Assembly (NCBI RefSeq): GCF_009711205.1
Contig: NZ_WMIG01000017.1
Coordinates: 28,764-92,763, forward strand
Length of the DNA stretch: 64,000 nt
Source: Paracoccus litorisediminis
Lineage (GTDB): Bacteria; Pseudomonadota; Alphaproteobacteria; Rhodobacterales; Rhodobacteraceae
Direction: 5' to 3'
The translations under genes were made by a program, and so were the position numbers. Shown here in pieces: positions 43,494 to 53,363 of the stretch (position 1 is its first letter; each line of letters opens with the position of its first letter). The notes beneath the pieces were generated by a model. That model did no database searches, was not told where the DNA came from, and saw only the letters and a program-made list of their open reading frames with translations.

Positions 43494-44366
43494 CTACGGA
43501 AACGCCAGATGCTTGGCGCACCAGCTCCACACTGCTTCGGCGGCATTTTTCGATGACGTGCTGCGCTTGCGGACAAGGAAATAGCTTGGCTCGGTGGCCA
43601 GCGCCCGCTCTGCGACCTGCACCAGTCTGCCGGAATTGAGGTCGGCCTGTGCAAATGCGCGACAGGCAAGGGCGATGCCCTGACCTGCCATGGCGGCGTC
43701 GAGGGCCAGTGTCGTCTGGTTGAACACGGTCCCAGGCAGGCTGCCGGTGGTACCAAAGAAAAGCGGCCAGAAGTTCTGGGCATCGTGCAGCAGCGGCAGG
43801 CCGCGCAGGCGATCGGGGGAGAGGGGCAGGGGCGTGGCGCCAACCAGCTGCGGGCTTGCGACCGCGATCAGTTCCTGCTGGAACAGCAGCCGCGCCTCCA
43901 GACCGGCCGGAAAGGGTGGGCGGGTCAGGCGTACGGCGATGTCGACCCGGTCGCGGTCGAAATCCGAAAGCGCCTCGGTCGCGATGATGCGCGGCTCGAT
44001 CCCGGGCAGGGATTTGGCAAGGTCCGCCAGCCGCGGAATCAGAAGCTTTGTCGCAAAGGTCGGGGTGACGCTGATGGTGACGGCATCAGAGCACGCGGCA
44101 AGCTGCCCCGTCGCCTCGGTCAGGATGCCGAAGGCTCGGTTCACTTCGGCCAGATAGGTGGCACCATGTGCGGTCAACGCGACACCGCGCGGCAGACGGT
44201 GGAACAGGGGAACGCCAAGGTGCTTTTCCAGCAAACGGACCTGCTGTGCGACGGCACCCTGCGTGACGCCCAACTCGTCGGCGGCGGCGCGGAAATTCAG
44301 CTTGCGGCCCGCAACCTTAAAGGCGCGCAAAGAATTCAGCGGCGGCAGACCAGAACGCGAAGGCAT
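43494..44366 (-). CDS. LysR-family regulator (GcvA-like)
   Basis: A 290-residue LysR protein of the GcvA type: PPLNSLRAFKVAGRKLNFRAAADELGVTQGAVAQQ shows the HTH (spaced here as LNFRAAADELGVTQGAVAQQ), and the effector domain follows from about residue 90. It is divergent from the SDR gene, 101 bases apart, and likely controls it. The ligand is unknown. Confidence 0.9.
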   Translation of the reverse strand: MPSRSGLPPLNSLRAFKVAGRKLNFRAAADELGVTQGAVAQQVRLLEKHLGVPLFHRLPRGVALTAHGATYLAEVNRAFGILTEATGQLAACSDAVTISVTPTFATKLLIPRLADLAKSLPGIEPRIIATEALSDFDRDRVDIAVRLTRPPFPAGLEARLLFQQELIAVASPQLVGATPLPLSPDRLRGLPLLHDAQNFWPLFFGTTGSLPGTVFNQTTLALDAAMAGQGIALACRAFAQADLNSGRLVQVAERALATEPSYFLVRKRSTSSKNAAEAVWSWCAKHLAFP

Positions 44367-44467
44367 GAGGAACCGATAATTTTTCTACAGTCTGGCAGGT
44401 TTCCTTCTGGCGCGAAAGATCAGGCGTGATCTGGCATTCTGACCGGAATCGATAACAGGAGCCTGTC

Positions 44468-45172
44468 ATGTCCACCCAAAAGGTCGCAATCATCACCGCC
44501 GGCGGGTCCGGCATGGGCGCATCCGCCGCGCGCAAATTGGCGCAGGATGGCTATCGGGTCGCCATCCTGTCCTCGTCGGGAAAGGGCGAGGCGCTGGCCC
44601 GCGAACTGGGTGGTTTCGGCGTCACCGGCTCAAACCTTGTGAATGCCGATGTAAAGCGGCTGGTCGATCTAACCGTCGAAAAATGGGGCCGGATCGACGC
44701 CTTGGTCAACTCTGCCGGTCACGGCCCGCGCGCGCCGCTGCTCGATATCTCGGACGAGGATTGGCATAAGGGGATGGAGGTTTATTTCCTGAGCGCCGTG
44801 CGCCCGATCCGCCTTGTTACCCCGATCATGGAGGCGCAGGGCGGTGGGGCGATCGTCAATATCTCGACCGCCTGGGTTACGCAGCCCAGCTTGATGTTTC
44901 CGACCTCGGCTGCGTTTCGGGCAAGTCTTGGCACCTTCACCAAGATTTTCGCGGATGAATATGCCGCGAAAGGCATCCGTATCAACAACGTCCTGCCCGG
45001 CTGGATCGACAGCCTGCCCGCGACGGATGCAAGGCGCGACAGCGTGCCCATGGGTCGATATGGCAGCGCCGAAGAAATTGCGGCCACCATCGCCTTTCTT
45101 CTGTCCGAGGGTGCGGGCTACATCACCGGTCAGAGCATCCGCGTGGATGGCGGGTTGATCCGTTCGGTGTGA
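44468..45172 (+). CDS. Short-chain dehydrogenase/reductase lacking the YxxxK motif
   Basis: A 234-residue SDR-fold protein. The nucleotide-binding TAGGSGMG is at residues 10-17, NSAG at 81-84 and Ser133 in VNIST; the C-terminal TGQSIRVDGGL is normal. However, where the catalytic Tyr-x3-Lys should be, the sequence is Phe150-x3-Leu154 (AAFRASLG). Unless other residues substitute, ordinary dehydrogenase chemistry is doubtful; it may be a divergent reductase or a nucleotide-binding regulator. An AGGAG lies eight bases before the ATG. It is divergent from a LysR regulator. Confidence 0.9.
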   Translation: MSTQKVAIITAGGSGMGASAARKLAQDGYRVAILSSSGKGEALARELGGFGVTGSNLVNADVKRLVDLTVEKWGRIDALVNSAGHGPRAPLLDISDEDWHKGMEVYFLSAVRPIRLVTPIMEAQGGGAIVNISTAWVTQPSLMFPTSAAFRASLGTFTKIFADEYAAKGIRINNVLPGWIDSLPATDARRDSVPMGRYGSAEEIAATIAFLLSEGAGYITGQSIRVDGGLIRSV

Positions 45173-45265
45173 GCTTCGGGGACCCGAAGGCGTTCGCGTG
45201 GACCGGATCACCTACAGTTCGGAAATGTGATTTGGCCTTTGCCGGTGTTCTGGCAGGCTGGTGGC

Positions 45266-46096
45266 ATGGAACCTGTCCCGCTTAGTTGCCTTGCAACATC
45301 GCTTCTTGCGGTGGTCGGGCTGACCAGCCCGGCACTTGGCCAATCGGCCACAACCGATCTTGGCGTCGGGGTGGAACTTGTGCTGGCCGTGGACATCTCT
45401 CGTTCGATCGATCCGTCCGAGCAGATGATCCAGCGCCGGGGCTATGCTGCAGCCTTCCGCAGTGCCGAGATCCAGAAGGCGATCCTGTTCGGGGACATGA
45501 AACGGATTGCGGTGACCTATGTCGAATGGGCCGGGGCGCAGTCGCAGAACGTCGCGATCCCCTGGATGCTGATCGACAGCGCCGAGGCGGCCAATGCTTT
45601 CGCCGACCTCATCGAGACGGGGTCGTCCGGGCCGGTGTCGCGGACCTCGATTTCGGGGGCCATCGACTTTTCGTCCGGACTGTTCGATGGCAACGGATTT
45701 TCCGGTTTGCGCCATGTCATTGATGTTTCGGGCGACGGCCCCAACAATCAGGGCCGCGCCGTGACCGAAGCGCGTGATGCGGCCGTGACCCGGGGGATAA
45801 CGATCAATGGGCTGCCCTTGCTGACGGGCACCGGTAACAATGGCGGTTGGAGCAGCATTCCCGATCTGGATCGGTACTACGTCGATTGCGTGATCGGCGG
45901 CATGGGTGCGTTTTCCATCGCCGTGACCGGCTGGGATCAGTTTGCCATGGCGGTTCGTCACAAACTGGTTCTGGAAATCGCGGGCGGGCAACCTTTGGCG
46001 CAGGACAGGCTGGTCCGCGTGGCTGGCACGGCACCCAGCGATTGCCTTGTCGGTGAGCGCCTGTGGGAAGAACGGCAACGAAGCTGGAGTGAATGA
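45266..46096 (+). CDS. Exported DUF1194 (VWA-like) protein
   Basis: A 276-residue protein with a signal peptide (MEPVPLSCLATSLLAVVGL, cleavage near LGQS). The mature part begins VELVLAVDISRSIDPSEQ, a MIDAS-like DxSxS motif of the VWA fold, and contains HVIDVSGDGPNNQG and YYVDCVIGGMGAF, the DUF1194 hallmarks. Function unknown; in Rhodobacterales it is a periplasmic protein. An in-frame ATG 13 codons earlier (45227) is possible; 45266 gives the better signal peptide. It converges with the regulator gene on the right. Confidence 0.85.
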   Translation: MEPVPLSCLATSLLAVVGLTSPALGQSATTDLGVGVELVLAVDISRSIDPSEQMIQRRGYAAAFRSAEIQKAILFGDMKRIAVTYVEWAGAQSQNVAIPWMLIDSAEAANAFADLIETGSSGPVSRTSISGAIDFSSGLFDGNGFSGLRHVIDVSGDGPNNQGRAVTEARDAAVTRGITINGLPLLTGTGNNGGWSSIPDLDRYYVDCVIGGMGAFSIAVTGWDQFAMAVRHKLVLEIAGGQPLAQDRLVRVAGTAPSDCLVGERLWEERQRSWSE

Positions 46097-46123
46097 CAAC
46101 AGGATCACGCGCCCCTCGGCCCG

Positions 46124-48072
46124 TCAGTTCAATCCGGCGGCGGTCAACGCGGCAAGGACCCGGTCGCGAAACTCGGGGGTGACGCCCGCGCTGATCGGAC
46201 GGATCCCCTCCAGCGAAACGCCGGGCAATTCACGCGCCGCCGTCGCGATGACCTGCCGCGCGGCGTCGGTCCGGCCCTGTTCGACCAGTGCAAAGGTCAG
46301 GGCAAGGCGTGACCAGATCTCGCGGGGTAGCATATCGATGGCGCGGCGGGCGAGTTCCTCGGCAATGTCCGGCTGGCCCAGCATGACATGAGCAAAGGAC
46401 TGGACCGTCAGGAACATCGCCGCCAGCGGATCGCGCGGGCTGAAGCGCTGCGCCTGCTGGGCATTGGCAAGGGCCGCTTCCGGCTCGCCCGCCCAAAGAT
46501 GCGCGGTCGCCAGCCCATAATAGGTCGAGGCATAGCTGGGGTTAAGATCGCGCGCGAGCCGCAGATGGTCGAAGGCCGCAGGTAATTGCCCGGCATAGGT
46601 CAAAAGCCGCCCCAGCACGACCTGCGCAAAGGGGCTGGTCGGGTCGACCTCGACCGCGGCCCGGCCATGCGCGATTGCCTGCGCCAGCACCGCCTGCGGG
46701 TCGGGCACCATCCGCCATGTGATCCCCACCAGCCCGATATAGGCCAGCCCCGCCAGCGGCAGTGCGAAATCCGGCGCAAGCGAGGCCGCGCGGGTGAATA
46801 TCTTGCGCGCACGCTCGGCCTCGTCGGGCTGGAAGCGATAGGCGTGCCACATGCCGCGATGGAACAACTCCCACGCGTCCAGATCCGAGGGAGGACGCCG
46901 CGCCGCGCGCTCGCGTTCGGATTGGCGCATCTCGGCATCGACCCCGGCAAGGATCTGCGCCACGACCGCATCCTGCATGGCAAAAAGCTGGGCATAGGGG
47001 CGCTCATGGCGCTCGGCCCACAGGTTGCGACCGGTGGCGGCATCCAGCAAGCGGACCGACAGGCTGACCAATTCGCCCCGACGGCGCACCGTGCCGGTCA
47101 GGATATGCCGCGCGCCAAGGCTTTGCGCTGCCTCGCCCGGATGGGAACCGTGGAACTGGAAACTGGACTGCCGGGCGATGACGAGGATGTCGCGATGCCG
47201 GGTCAGTTCGGTGGTGATGTCATCGGCGATGCCTTCGGCCAGAAAGCGGCCATCGGCATCACCATCGGCATCGCTGAAGGGCAGGACGGCGACCGAAAGC
47301 TGGACATCGCCCTGCGTTTCGGGGGCGGAGGGCGGCTCGCCCACCAGTTCCTCGGCCAGCGCGCGGGTCTGGGCCGAGGGGGCGATGCCCAGTTCGTGGC
47401 GCAGCAGGTCGCGGCAATTGTGGAACTGTGCCAGCGCCATGGCGCTGTCCCCGGAATCCGCAAGAAGGCGGATCAACTGGCGCTGGCTCGCCTCACGGAA
47501 GGGGTCAAGGGCGACCAGTCTTTTGGCCAGATCGATTGCGGTGGGCATGTCGCCCCGGGCGGCCAGTTCGGTCGCCATGCGCTCCAGCAGGGTTTGCGAC
47601 AGGCTGCGGCAGCGGCTGCGCTCAAAATCCAGCCAATCACCCAGAAGCACCCCCTCGGCCTCGATCCCGTCAAGGAAGGTGCCGGTCAGGGCGGGCACCT
47701 CGCGCGGATCGGCGCCGCCGGTCTGGGCCAGCGCCTCGAGGCGGGCAAGATCGCTTGCGACGCCGCCCGCAGGCAGGCCCACGGCCTCGCGATTGCCGAT
47801 CACGGCGGCCTCGCCCAAGGCGGCGCGGATATGGGACAGGGCGTTCCTGAGACTGCCGCGGGCCTGTTCCTCGGCGCGGTCCTCCCAGAACAACCCGCAT
47901 AGCCTGCCGCGCGGATGCAGCCGTCCCGGACTTACGCCCAGATAAGCAGCAGCAGGCGTGCCTTGGTCGTGGGCAAGGCCAACGCCTGCCCATTTGTCTG
48001 CGCGGCAAATCCCCCCAGCAAGGTCAGCTGCAGGGCGGCGGCGGGGCTGGCGTGAAGGGCGGGGCCGGGCAT
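46124..48072 (-). pseudogene. BTAD/TolB-like/TPR transcriptional regulator with a frameshift near its start
   Basis: The gene begins at ATG 48072 (LQLTLLGGFAAQTNGQALAL), a winged-helix domain like OmpR-type DNA-binding domains of SARP regulators. About 41 codons in, near 47945, one base is missing in the CTGCTGCTG run. The rest of the protein (AYLGVSPGRLHPRGRLCGLFW onwards) then lies in another frame that stays open for about 600 codons to 46124. That part has a BTAD helical domain (residues about 110-240), a TolB/adenylate-cyclase-associated region (VAVLPFSDADGDADGRFLAEGIADD in part) and TPR repeats to the end. The frame is so well kept that either the loss is very recent, a slippery site is read through, or the sequence has an error. 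Confidence 0.7.
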
Positions 48073-48263
48073 GGCGCAGTCCAGCAATATTTGGATCGAC
48101 CTCGATTATGGTGCGGGAGCGGGGCGCTTGCCAATGCCATAGGCGCGCGACGGTCCCACGATTTACCGCTGGTTTAACGCTTTCACCCCCGCGCTTTACC
48201 GCTGGGATCACGCGGGCCTGCGACAAGGGCATCGGAACAAGCCTGACGGAAAGGACCGCTCTG

Positions 48264-48395
48264 ATGAAACCCCGCATTTACCACCGGCTTTCGGCGTGGC
48301 GCGCGCCCCGCCCGACGCGCTGCGAGATCGCCACCCTGTCCGACCACATGCTGCGCGACATCGGCATCGACCCCGGTCGCATCCGCCCGCGCTGA
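48264..48395 (+). CDS. Small DUF1127 protein
   Basis: A 43-residue basic protein with the DUF1127 pattern: LSDHMLRDIGIDPGRIRPR at the end. DUF1127 proteins in alphaproteobacteria (CcaF1-like) bind RNA and tune RNA turnover in stress. GGAAAGGA lies eight bases before the ATG. It is divergent from the BTAD regulator and 29 bases upstream of the TPR gene, with which it probably forms an operon controlled by that regulator. Confidence 0.85.
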   Translation: MKPRIYHRLSAWRAPRPTRCEIATLSDHMLRDIGIDPGRIRPR

Positions 48396-48424
48396 CCTGA
48401 ACCCATTTCCAACGGAGAATGACC

Positions 48425-49738
48425 ATGACCATCCATGACATGCATGGCCTTGCCCTGAGCGGGGCCACGGAAACCGGCCGCGCCGCCTATGAACAGGCGC
48501 TGGCCGAATTGCAATGCTACCGCGCCGATCCGGTCGCAACCATCGACCGCGCCATCGAGGCCGATCCCGGCTTTGCCATGGCCCATGCCATGCGCGCCTG
48601 GCTGCACCTGCTGGGGACCGAGCCCGCAGGTTATGCCATCGCCGAGGCAAGCCACCGCGCCGCTGCCGCCAGCGCCGTGACCACGCGCGAAAAGGGCCAT
48701 GTCGCGGCCATTGGTGCGCTGCTGTCGGGCGGCTGGCATCAGGCGGGCCGGATCCTCGAGGATGTCACCTTGGCCGATCCCCATGACGGGCTGGCGCTGA
48801 TCGCAGGCCACCAGATCGATTTCTTTGGCGGCGATGCCCGCATGTTGCGCGACCGTATCGCGCGCGCCATGCCCGCTTGGGATGCGGGCCGTCCCGGCTA
48901 TCACGCGCTTCTGGGGATGCGGGCCTTTGGCCTTGAGGAGACCGGCCATTTCGCTGATGCCGAGCGCTTTGGCCGCATGGGCGTCGAGCTTGAGCCGCGC
49001 GATGGCTGGTCGCAACACGCGGTGGCCCATGTGCTGGAGATGCAGAACCGCTCGGCCGAGGGGATCCTTTGGATGGGCGATGGCGGGTCATGGGCCAAGG
49101 ACAGCTTCTTTGCCGTGCATAACTGGTGGCATCTGGCGCTGTATCACCTTGAACTGGGCCAGTTCGAGGCGGTGTTCGACCTGCTCGACAGCCGTATCAT
49201 CGGCTCGGGGCTGGTGACGGTGATCGATCTGATCGACGCCTCGGCCATGCTGTGGCGCTTGACGCTGCGCGGGGTCGATGTGGCCGGGCGCTGGGAGGGA
49301 GTCGCGGATCGCTGGCAGCAGTCGGGCCAGCCGGGGCTATATGCCTTCAATGACGTGCATATGATCATGGCGCTGATCGGATCGGGCCGCGCTGCCGCAG
49401 CCCAGCAGGTTCTGGCCGCCATTGCCGAGGCTGCGCATGGCACGGGCGACAATGCCCGCTTCAGTGCCGATATCGGCCTGCCCGTCGCCCATGCCCTGCT
49501 GGGCTTTGGCGGGGGCGACTATGCCGATTGCGCCTGCCGCCTGCGCGCGGTGCGCGGCATGTCACGCCGCTTTGGCGGCAGTGACGCCCAACGCGACGTG
49601 CTGGACCTGACCCTGATCGAGGCCGCGATCCGTTCCGGCAATGGCGCTTTGGCGCGGGGTCTTGCGACCGAACGTGCGGCGATGCGCCATGAAAGCCCGC
49701 TGACGCAGCTGTTCCTGCGCCGGGCGCAGGCGGTCTGA
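48425..49738 (+). CDS. TPR-containing protein (TTC38-like)
   Basis: A 437-residue all-helical protein of the tetratricopeptide 38-like group. Repeats such as ALAELQCYRADPVATIDRAIE and GFAMAHAMRAWLHLLG run throughout, with AVAHVLEMQNRSAEGILWM and HNWWHLALYHLELGQFEAVFDL in the centre, characteristic of this family. Start at 48425 is preferred over an ATG two codons earlier because the ACGGAG site is seven bases upstream. No signal peptide. The function of the family in bacteria is unknown. The gene follows DUF1127 and faces away from a regulator that also carries TPRs, suggesting a local regulatory unit. Confidence 0.85.
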   Translation: MTIHDMHGLALSGATETGRAAYEQALAELQCYRADPVATIDRAIEADPGFAMAHAMRAWLHLLGTEPAGYAIAEASHRAAAASAVTTREKGHVAAIGALLSGGWHQAGRILEDVTLADPHDGLALIAGHQIDFFGGDARMLRDRIARAMPAWDAGRPGYHALLGMRAFGLEETGHFADAERFGRMGVELEPRDGWSQHAVAHVLEMQNRSAEGILWMGDGGSWAKDSFFAVHNWWHLALYHLELGQFEAVFDLLDSRIIGSGLVTVIDLIDASAMLWRLTLRGVDVAGRWEGVADRWQQSGQPGLYAFNDVHMIMALIGSGRAAAAQQVLAAIAEAAHGTGDNARFSADIGLPVAHALLGFGGGDYADCACRLRAVRGMSRRFGGSDAQRDVLDLTLIEAAIRSGNGALARGLATERAAMRHESPLTQLFLRRAQAV

Positions 49739-50014
49739 GGGGGGGTGCAATTCCCGACCAAGCGGCCGATCCAACGGCCCGCCCCCCGCTGCCCCGTGAT
49801 GGATGGCATGGCCTGTCAGGGCGCGGCCTGCCCGAGGCGGTGCGGTTCCCCTGCGGAGCTCTTCACGCGAAATTCACCGGGCCATGTCGAACAGCGTGCC
49901 AGCAAGACCGAGTGAAGGACACGAAACAACCCGCCGCGCGCCAGATCGGATCGCGGCGGGTGCGCGCTGCGGCGGGTGCGAACAGAGGGCGCCTTTAGAG
50001 CGCCGCGAAATCGC

Positions 50015-51007
50015 TCAAAGACCCGTCATCTTCAGCACAGCCTCGGGCAGGCGCTCGCCCTGGACCGCGATCTTTGATGCTCCCGCGTCGATCTCGGCAA
50101 GATCGGCGGGGGTCAGATCCAGATTGACCGCGCCAAGGTTCTCTTCCAGCCGGTGCAGCTTTGTCGTGCCGGGGATCGGGGCGATCCACGGCTTCTGGGC
50201 AAGAAGCCAGCCAAGGGCGATCTGGGCCGGGGTCGCAGCCTTGCGGGTCGCGACGCGTCGGATCACCTCGACCAGCGCCAGATTGGCCTTGCGGGCCTCG
50301 GGCGAGAAGCGGGGCACGAAGTTGCGGAAATCCTCCTGCTCGAACGTCGTGGTCTCGTCGATCTTGCCGGTCAGGAAGCCCGCGCCCAGCGGGCTGAACG
50401 GGACAAAGCCGATGCCGAGTTCTTCCAGCACCGCAAGCAGCTCGATTTCGGGACCACGCCAGAACAGCGAGTATTCGCTTTGCACCGCTGTGACCGGCTG
50501 GACGGCATGGGCGCGGCGGATGGTCTGCACCCCTGCTTCGGACAGGCCAAAATGCTTGACCTTGCCCTCGGCGATCAGATCACCGACGGCGCCCGCGACA
50601 TCCTCGATCGGCACGGCGGGATCGACGCGGTGCTGATAGAACAGGTCGATCCGGTCGGTCCGAAGACGCTTCAACGCCGCCTCGGCCACGGCTTTGATAT
50701 GCTCGGGGCGGCTATTGGTGCCGCCGCTGCGCGCGCCGGTCTGAGCGTCGATATCGAAGCCGAACTTGGTCGCGATGACCACCTGATCGCGGATCGGCTG
50801 CAATGCCTCACCAAGCAGCGCTTCATTCGCGAAGGGACCATAGGCCTCGGCGGTGTCGAAAAAGGTCACGCCGCGATCATGCGCATCGCGAACAAGGCCG
50901 ATCATATCCGTTTTGCTGGTGCCGGACCCGTAGACGCCCGTCATCCCCATGCAGCCAAGGCCGAGGGCCGAGACCTCCAGATTTCCGAGTTTTCTATACT
51001 GCATCAT
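50015..51007 (-). CDS. Aldo/keto reductase (cytoplasmic)
   Basis: A 330-residue AKR of the YajO/IolS/AKR13-like type. The catalytic tetrad can be read: Asp and Tyr in FFDTAEAYGP, Lys in ATKFGF and His in FYQHRVDP. The NADPH-binding C-terminal block is IPGTTKLHRLEENL. It reduces aldehydes or ketones. Start is the ATG at 51007 (or the next codon) behind AAGGAAG. It is divergent from a LysR gene that very likely regulates it. A second, exported relative lies 2.4 kb away. Confidence 0.93.
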   Translation of the reverse strand: MMQYRKLGNLEVSALGLGCMGMTGVYGSGTSKTDMIGLVRDAHDRGVTFFDTAEAYGPFANEALLGEALQPIRDQVVIATKFGFDIDAQTGARSGGTNSRPEHIKAVAEAALKRLRTDRIDLFYQHRVDPAVPIEDVAGAVGDLIAEGKVKHFGLSEAGVQTIRRAHAVQPVTAVQSEYSLFWRGPEIELLAVLEELGIGFVPFSPLGAGFLTGKIDETTTFEQEDFRNFVPRFSPEARKANLALVEVIRRVATRKAATPAQIALGWLLAQKPWIAPIPGTTKLHRLEENLGAVNLDLTPADLAEIDAGASKIAVQGERLPEAVLKMTGL

Positions 51008-51178
51008 TGGCTTCCTTGATCACAGATTGACGCGAAGTGCGGGTCAGGCTTGAAGGCCCTTCTCGACATGGGTCGCATGTGAAATCCACGCTCTCGCATT
51101 GTCCGGTGTTATCTAGCCCCGGCGATATCCATCGATTAGAGTGGATAAACGGGATGGGTTTATAAGAAGATCATCATA

Positions 51179-52072
51179 ATGCCGCGCCGCAGCTTCAACG
51201 ACCTTCATGCCTTCGTTGCCGTGGCCATGGCTGGCAGCTTCACCCGCGCGGCGGCCCAGCTTGGCATGTCGCAATCCGCGCTCAGCCAGACCGTGCGCCA
51301 ATTGGAGGAAGGGCTTGGGGTGCGGCTTTTGTCGCGCTCGACCCGCAGCGTCTCCCCGACCGAAGCCGGACAGCGGCTGCTTGATAGCATCGGCCCGCAA
51401 TTCACCGAAATTAAGACCGCGCTGGACAGTCTGGGCGACTTTCGCGACCGACCGGCTGGCGTGATCCGCATCAGCGCGGGCGAACATGCGGCGATCTCGA
51501 TCCTGCAGCCCGCTCTGGTGCCGCTGTTGGCCGAATACCCGGATATCCATGTCGAAATCTCGGTCGATTACGGCATGACCGATATCGTGGCCGAACGCTT
51601 TGACGCCGGGGTCCGTCTGGGCGAGCGGGTCGCAAAGGACATGATCGCCGTCAGGATCGGCCCCGATATGCGCATGGCGGTGGTGGCCTCCCCCGGCTAT
51701 CTGGCGGCAAACCCGCCCCCTCTGGTGCCGCAGGACCTGATTGGTCACCGCTGCATCAACATGCGCCTTCCGACCCTGAAAGAGATCTTTGCCTGGGAAT
51801 TCGAAAAGGATGGCCGCGAGTTGCGCGTTCGGGTCGAGGGGCCGCTGACCGTGAACAGTCTGGCCCTGCGTCGGAATGCGGCGCTGGATGGGCAGGGCCT
51901 TGCCTACCTGCCCGAACCCTTCGTGCGCGCGGATATTGCCAGCGGCGCGCTGGTTTCTGTTCTTGGCGATTGGTGCGCGGATTTTCCGGGATATCACCTT
52001 TACTATCCCAGCCGGCGGCAGAATTCGGCAGCCTTCGCCCTCGTCATCCAGACCCTGCGCCATCGGCTTTGA
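51179..52072 (+). CDS. LysR-family regulator next to aldo/keto reductase
   Basis: A 297-residue LysR regulator: FVAVAMAGSFTRAAAQLGMSQ and SALSQTVRQLEEGLGVRLLSRSTRSV form the HTH, followed by a PBP-like effector domain (GVIRISAGEHAAISIL, DAGVRLGERVAKDMIAVRIG). This subgroup (PgrR/DmlR/CrgA-like) often controls a divergent oxidoreductase; here the aldo/keto reductase begins 171 bases away on the opposite strand. The inducer may be an aldehyde. Confidence 0.92.
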   Translation: MPRRSFNDLHAFVAVAMAGSFTRAAAQLGMSQSALSQTVRQLEEGLGVRLLSRSTRSVSPTEAGQRLLDSIGPQFTEIKTALDSLGDFRDRPAGVIRISAGEHAAISILQPALVPLLAEYPDIHVEISVDYGMTDIVAERFDAGVRLGERVAKDMIAVRIGPDMRMAVVASPGYLAANPPPLVPQDLIGHRCINMRLPTLKEIFAWEFEKDGRELRVRVEGPLTVNSLALRRNAALDGQGLAYLPEPFVRADIASGALVSVLGDWCADFPGYHLYYPSRRQNSAAFALVIQTLRHRL

Positions 52073-52206
52073 ATTCTCCGCCAAGGCTTATCAACCCGTC
52101 GTGATTAATCGGTCTGCCTAATAGGCCCTTGCGGATGACATGGGCTAATTCCGTGGCCGCGCGCGTGCTTCTTTCTTTCTGAACCATCAGAGAGATCCCT
52201 GCCGCC

Positions 52207-52647
52207 ATGCGAAAATCCGCAATCTTCGCTGCCTACGCGGTCCTGACGCTGCCCTTGCAGGCCGAGCCGAACCGCGTGACCTTTCCTCCGCTGGAGCAGC
52301 TAGAGCATTACACCACCGTCACCCGCGGTGACGTGACCGAGCATATGCTGACCAGCCGCGCGGCAATCGAGGCGGTGAAGCGCGGTGAGCCAATCCCGTT
52401 CGGCACCCATGTCGTGCTGGTCGATCACCGGGGCGGTCAGGTTTACCGCTATTTCGTGATGCAGAACGGCGAGGGCTGGGGCGCGGATGATCCCGAAGGC
52501 CGCACCGCCGATTGGCAGTTCCAGTGGTTCTGGCCAGACCGCTCGATCAACATGGATGAGACCACATCCCGCTGCCAGTCCTGCCACCAGTCGCGCGCGG
52601 ATCGCGAGTATCTTTTCACCTATAACGATCTGCGGCGGTTCGAATGA
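52207..52647 (+). CDS. Periplasmic cytochrome P460-family protein
   Basis: A 146-residue protein with a signal peptide (residues 1-20, ending LQAEP) and a single CQSCH heme-binding motif near residue 125. The pattern with a C-terminal CxxCH and a beta-rich body (GTHVVLVDHRGGQVYRYFVM, WQFQWFWPD) is that of cytochrome P460. P460 proteins oxidise hydroxylamine or NO, or act as heme sensors. It overlaps the membrane cytochrome gene by ATGA-type coupling (start 52644, stop 52647), so it probably exchanges electrons with it. Confidence 0.85.
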   Translation: MRKSAIFAAYAVLTLPLQAEPNRVTFPPLEQLEHYTTVTRGDVTEHMLTSRAAIEAVKRGEPIPFGTHVVLVDHRGGQVYRYFVMQNGEGWGADDPEGRTADWQFQWFWPDRSINMDETTSRCQSCHQSRADREYLFTYNDLRRFE

Positions 52648-53363
52648 GCAGGCCCACCCGCCGCAACCCGCTACTGACCCGGCTTCTGCCGGACGCGGTT
52701 GCACTTGCGCTGCTGCTGGTCTGCATGGGCTATTGGTGGCTTGGCAACCTTGCCCATGAGGTGATCGGCACCGCTTTTCTGGTTCTGGTCGGACGCCATG
52801 TGATCCTGAACCGGCGCTGGTTCGGCACGATCGGGCGCGGGCGCTATGACGCGGCGCGGCTGGTCCGATTGGGCCTGAACCTGCTCATTGCCATGACCAT
52901 GCTGATCCTGCTGGCCACCAGCGTCATGATTTCGGAAACGCTGCGCGGCATCCTGAAGCTGCCCGGTATCTTCACCTTGCGCGAAATCCATTGGTTTGCC
53001 GCCTATTGGCTTGTGGTGATCGCGGGGCTGCATATCGGTCTGCATTGGCACATCGTCTTGGCGATGGCGCGGACCCGGCTGCCATTCCTGCAAACCCCCG
53101 TCATCGCCGGTGCAGGTAGGGGATTTGCCATTCTGGTGGCCGGTCTGGGCCTGAACAGCTCCTTCGTAATGGGTTTGGGCACAAGACTGGGCTTCGACTA
53201 CAGCCTGACCATGTGGGATTTCAGCGAATCCACGCTGCCCTATTTCGGCCATTGGCTCGCGATCACGACGCTTTACGCGGTGCTGGCGCATACGGCGGTC
53301 AGGCTTCTGGCGCGGCACCGTTCCCGCTTTCCCATCCCAAAGGAGACCGTTCATGACCGATGA
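52644..53363 (+). CDS. DUF4405 membrane cytochrome-b-like protein
   Basis: A 239-residue inner-membrane protein with about six TM helices. His residues suited for heme b sit in HEVIGTAFLVLVGRHVILN, REIHWFAAYWLVVIAGLHIGLHWH and FGHWLAITTLYAVLAHT. DUF4405 proteins are cytochrome-b561-like electron carriers found with periplasmic redox enzymes. Here it lies between a cytochrome P460 and an exported aldo/keto reductase, with overlaps on both sides. It is likely the link to the quinone pool. Confidence 0.85.
   Translation: MSRPTRRNPLLTRLLPDAVALALLLVCMGYWWLGNLAHEVIGTAFLVLVGRHVILNRRWFGTIGRGRYDAARLVRLGLNLLIAMTMLILLATSVMISETLRGILKLPGIFTLREIHWFAAYWLVVIAGLHIGLHWHIVLAMARTRLPFLQTPVIAGAGRGFAILVAGLGLNSSFVMGLGTRLGFDYSLTMWDFSESTLPYFGHWLAITTLYAVLAHTAVRLLARHRSRFPIPKETVHDR

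Noticed and set aside
45174..45189. Small hairpin CTTCGGG/CCCGAAG after the SDR gene.
   Set aside because: Only seven pairs with a two-base centre, no T-run; too weak to list as a terminator.
46586..47902. A 438-codon plus-strand frame.
   Set aside because: Antisense shadow of the BTAD/TolB-like regulator, no recognisable domain.
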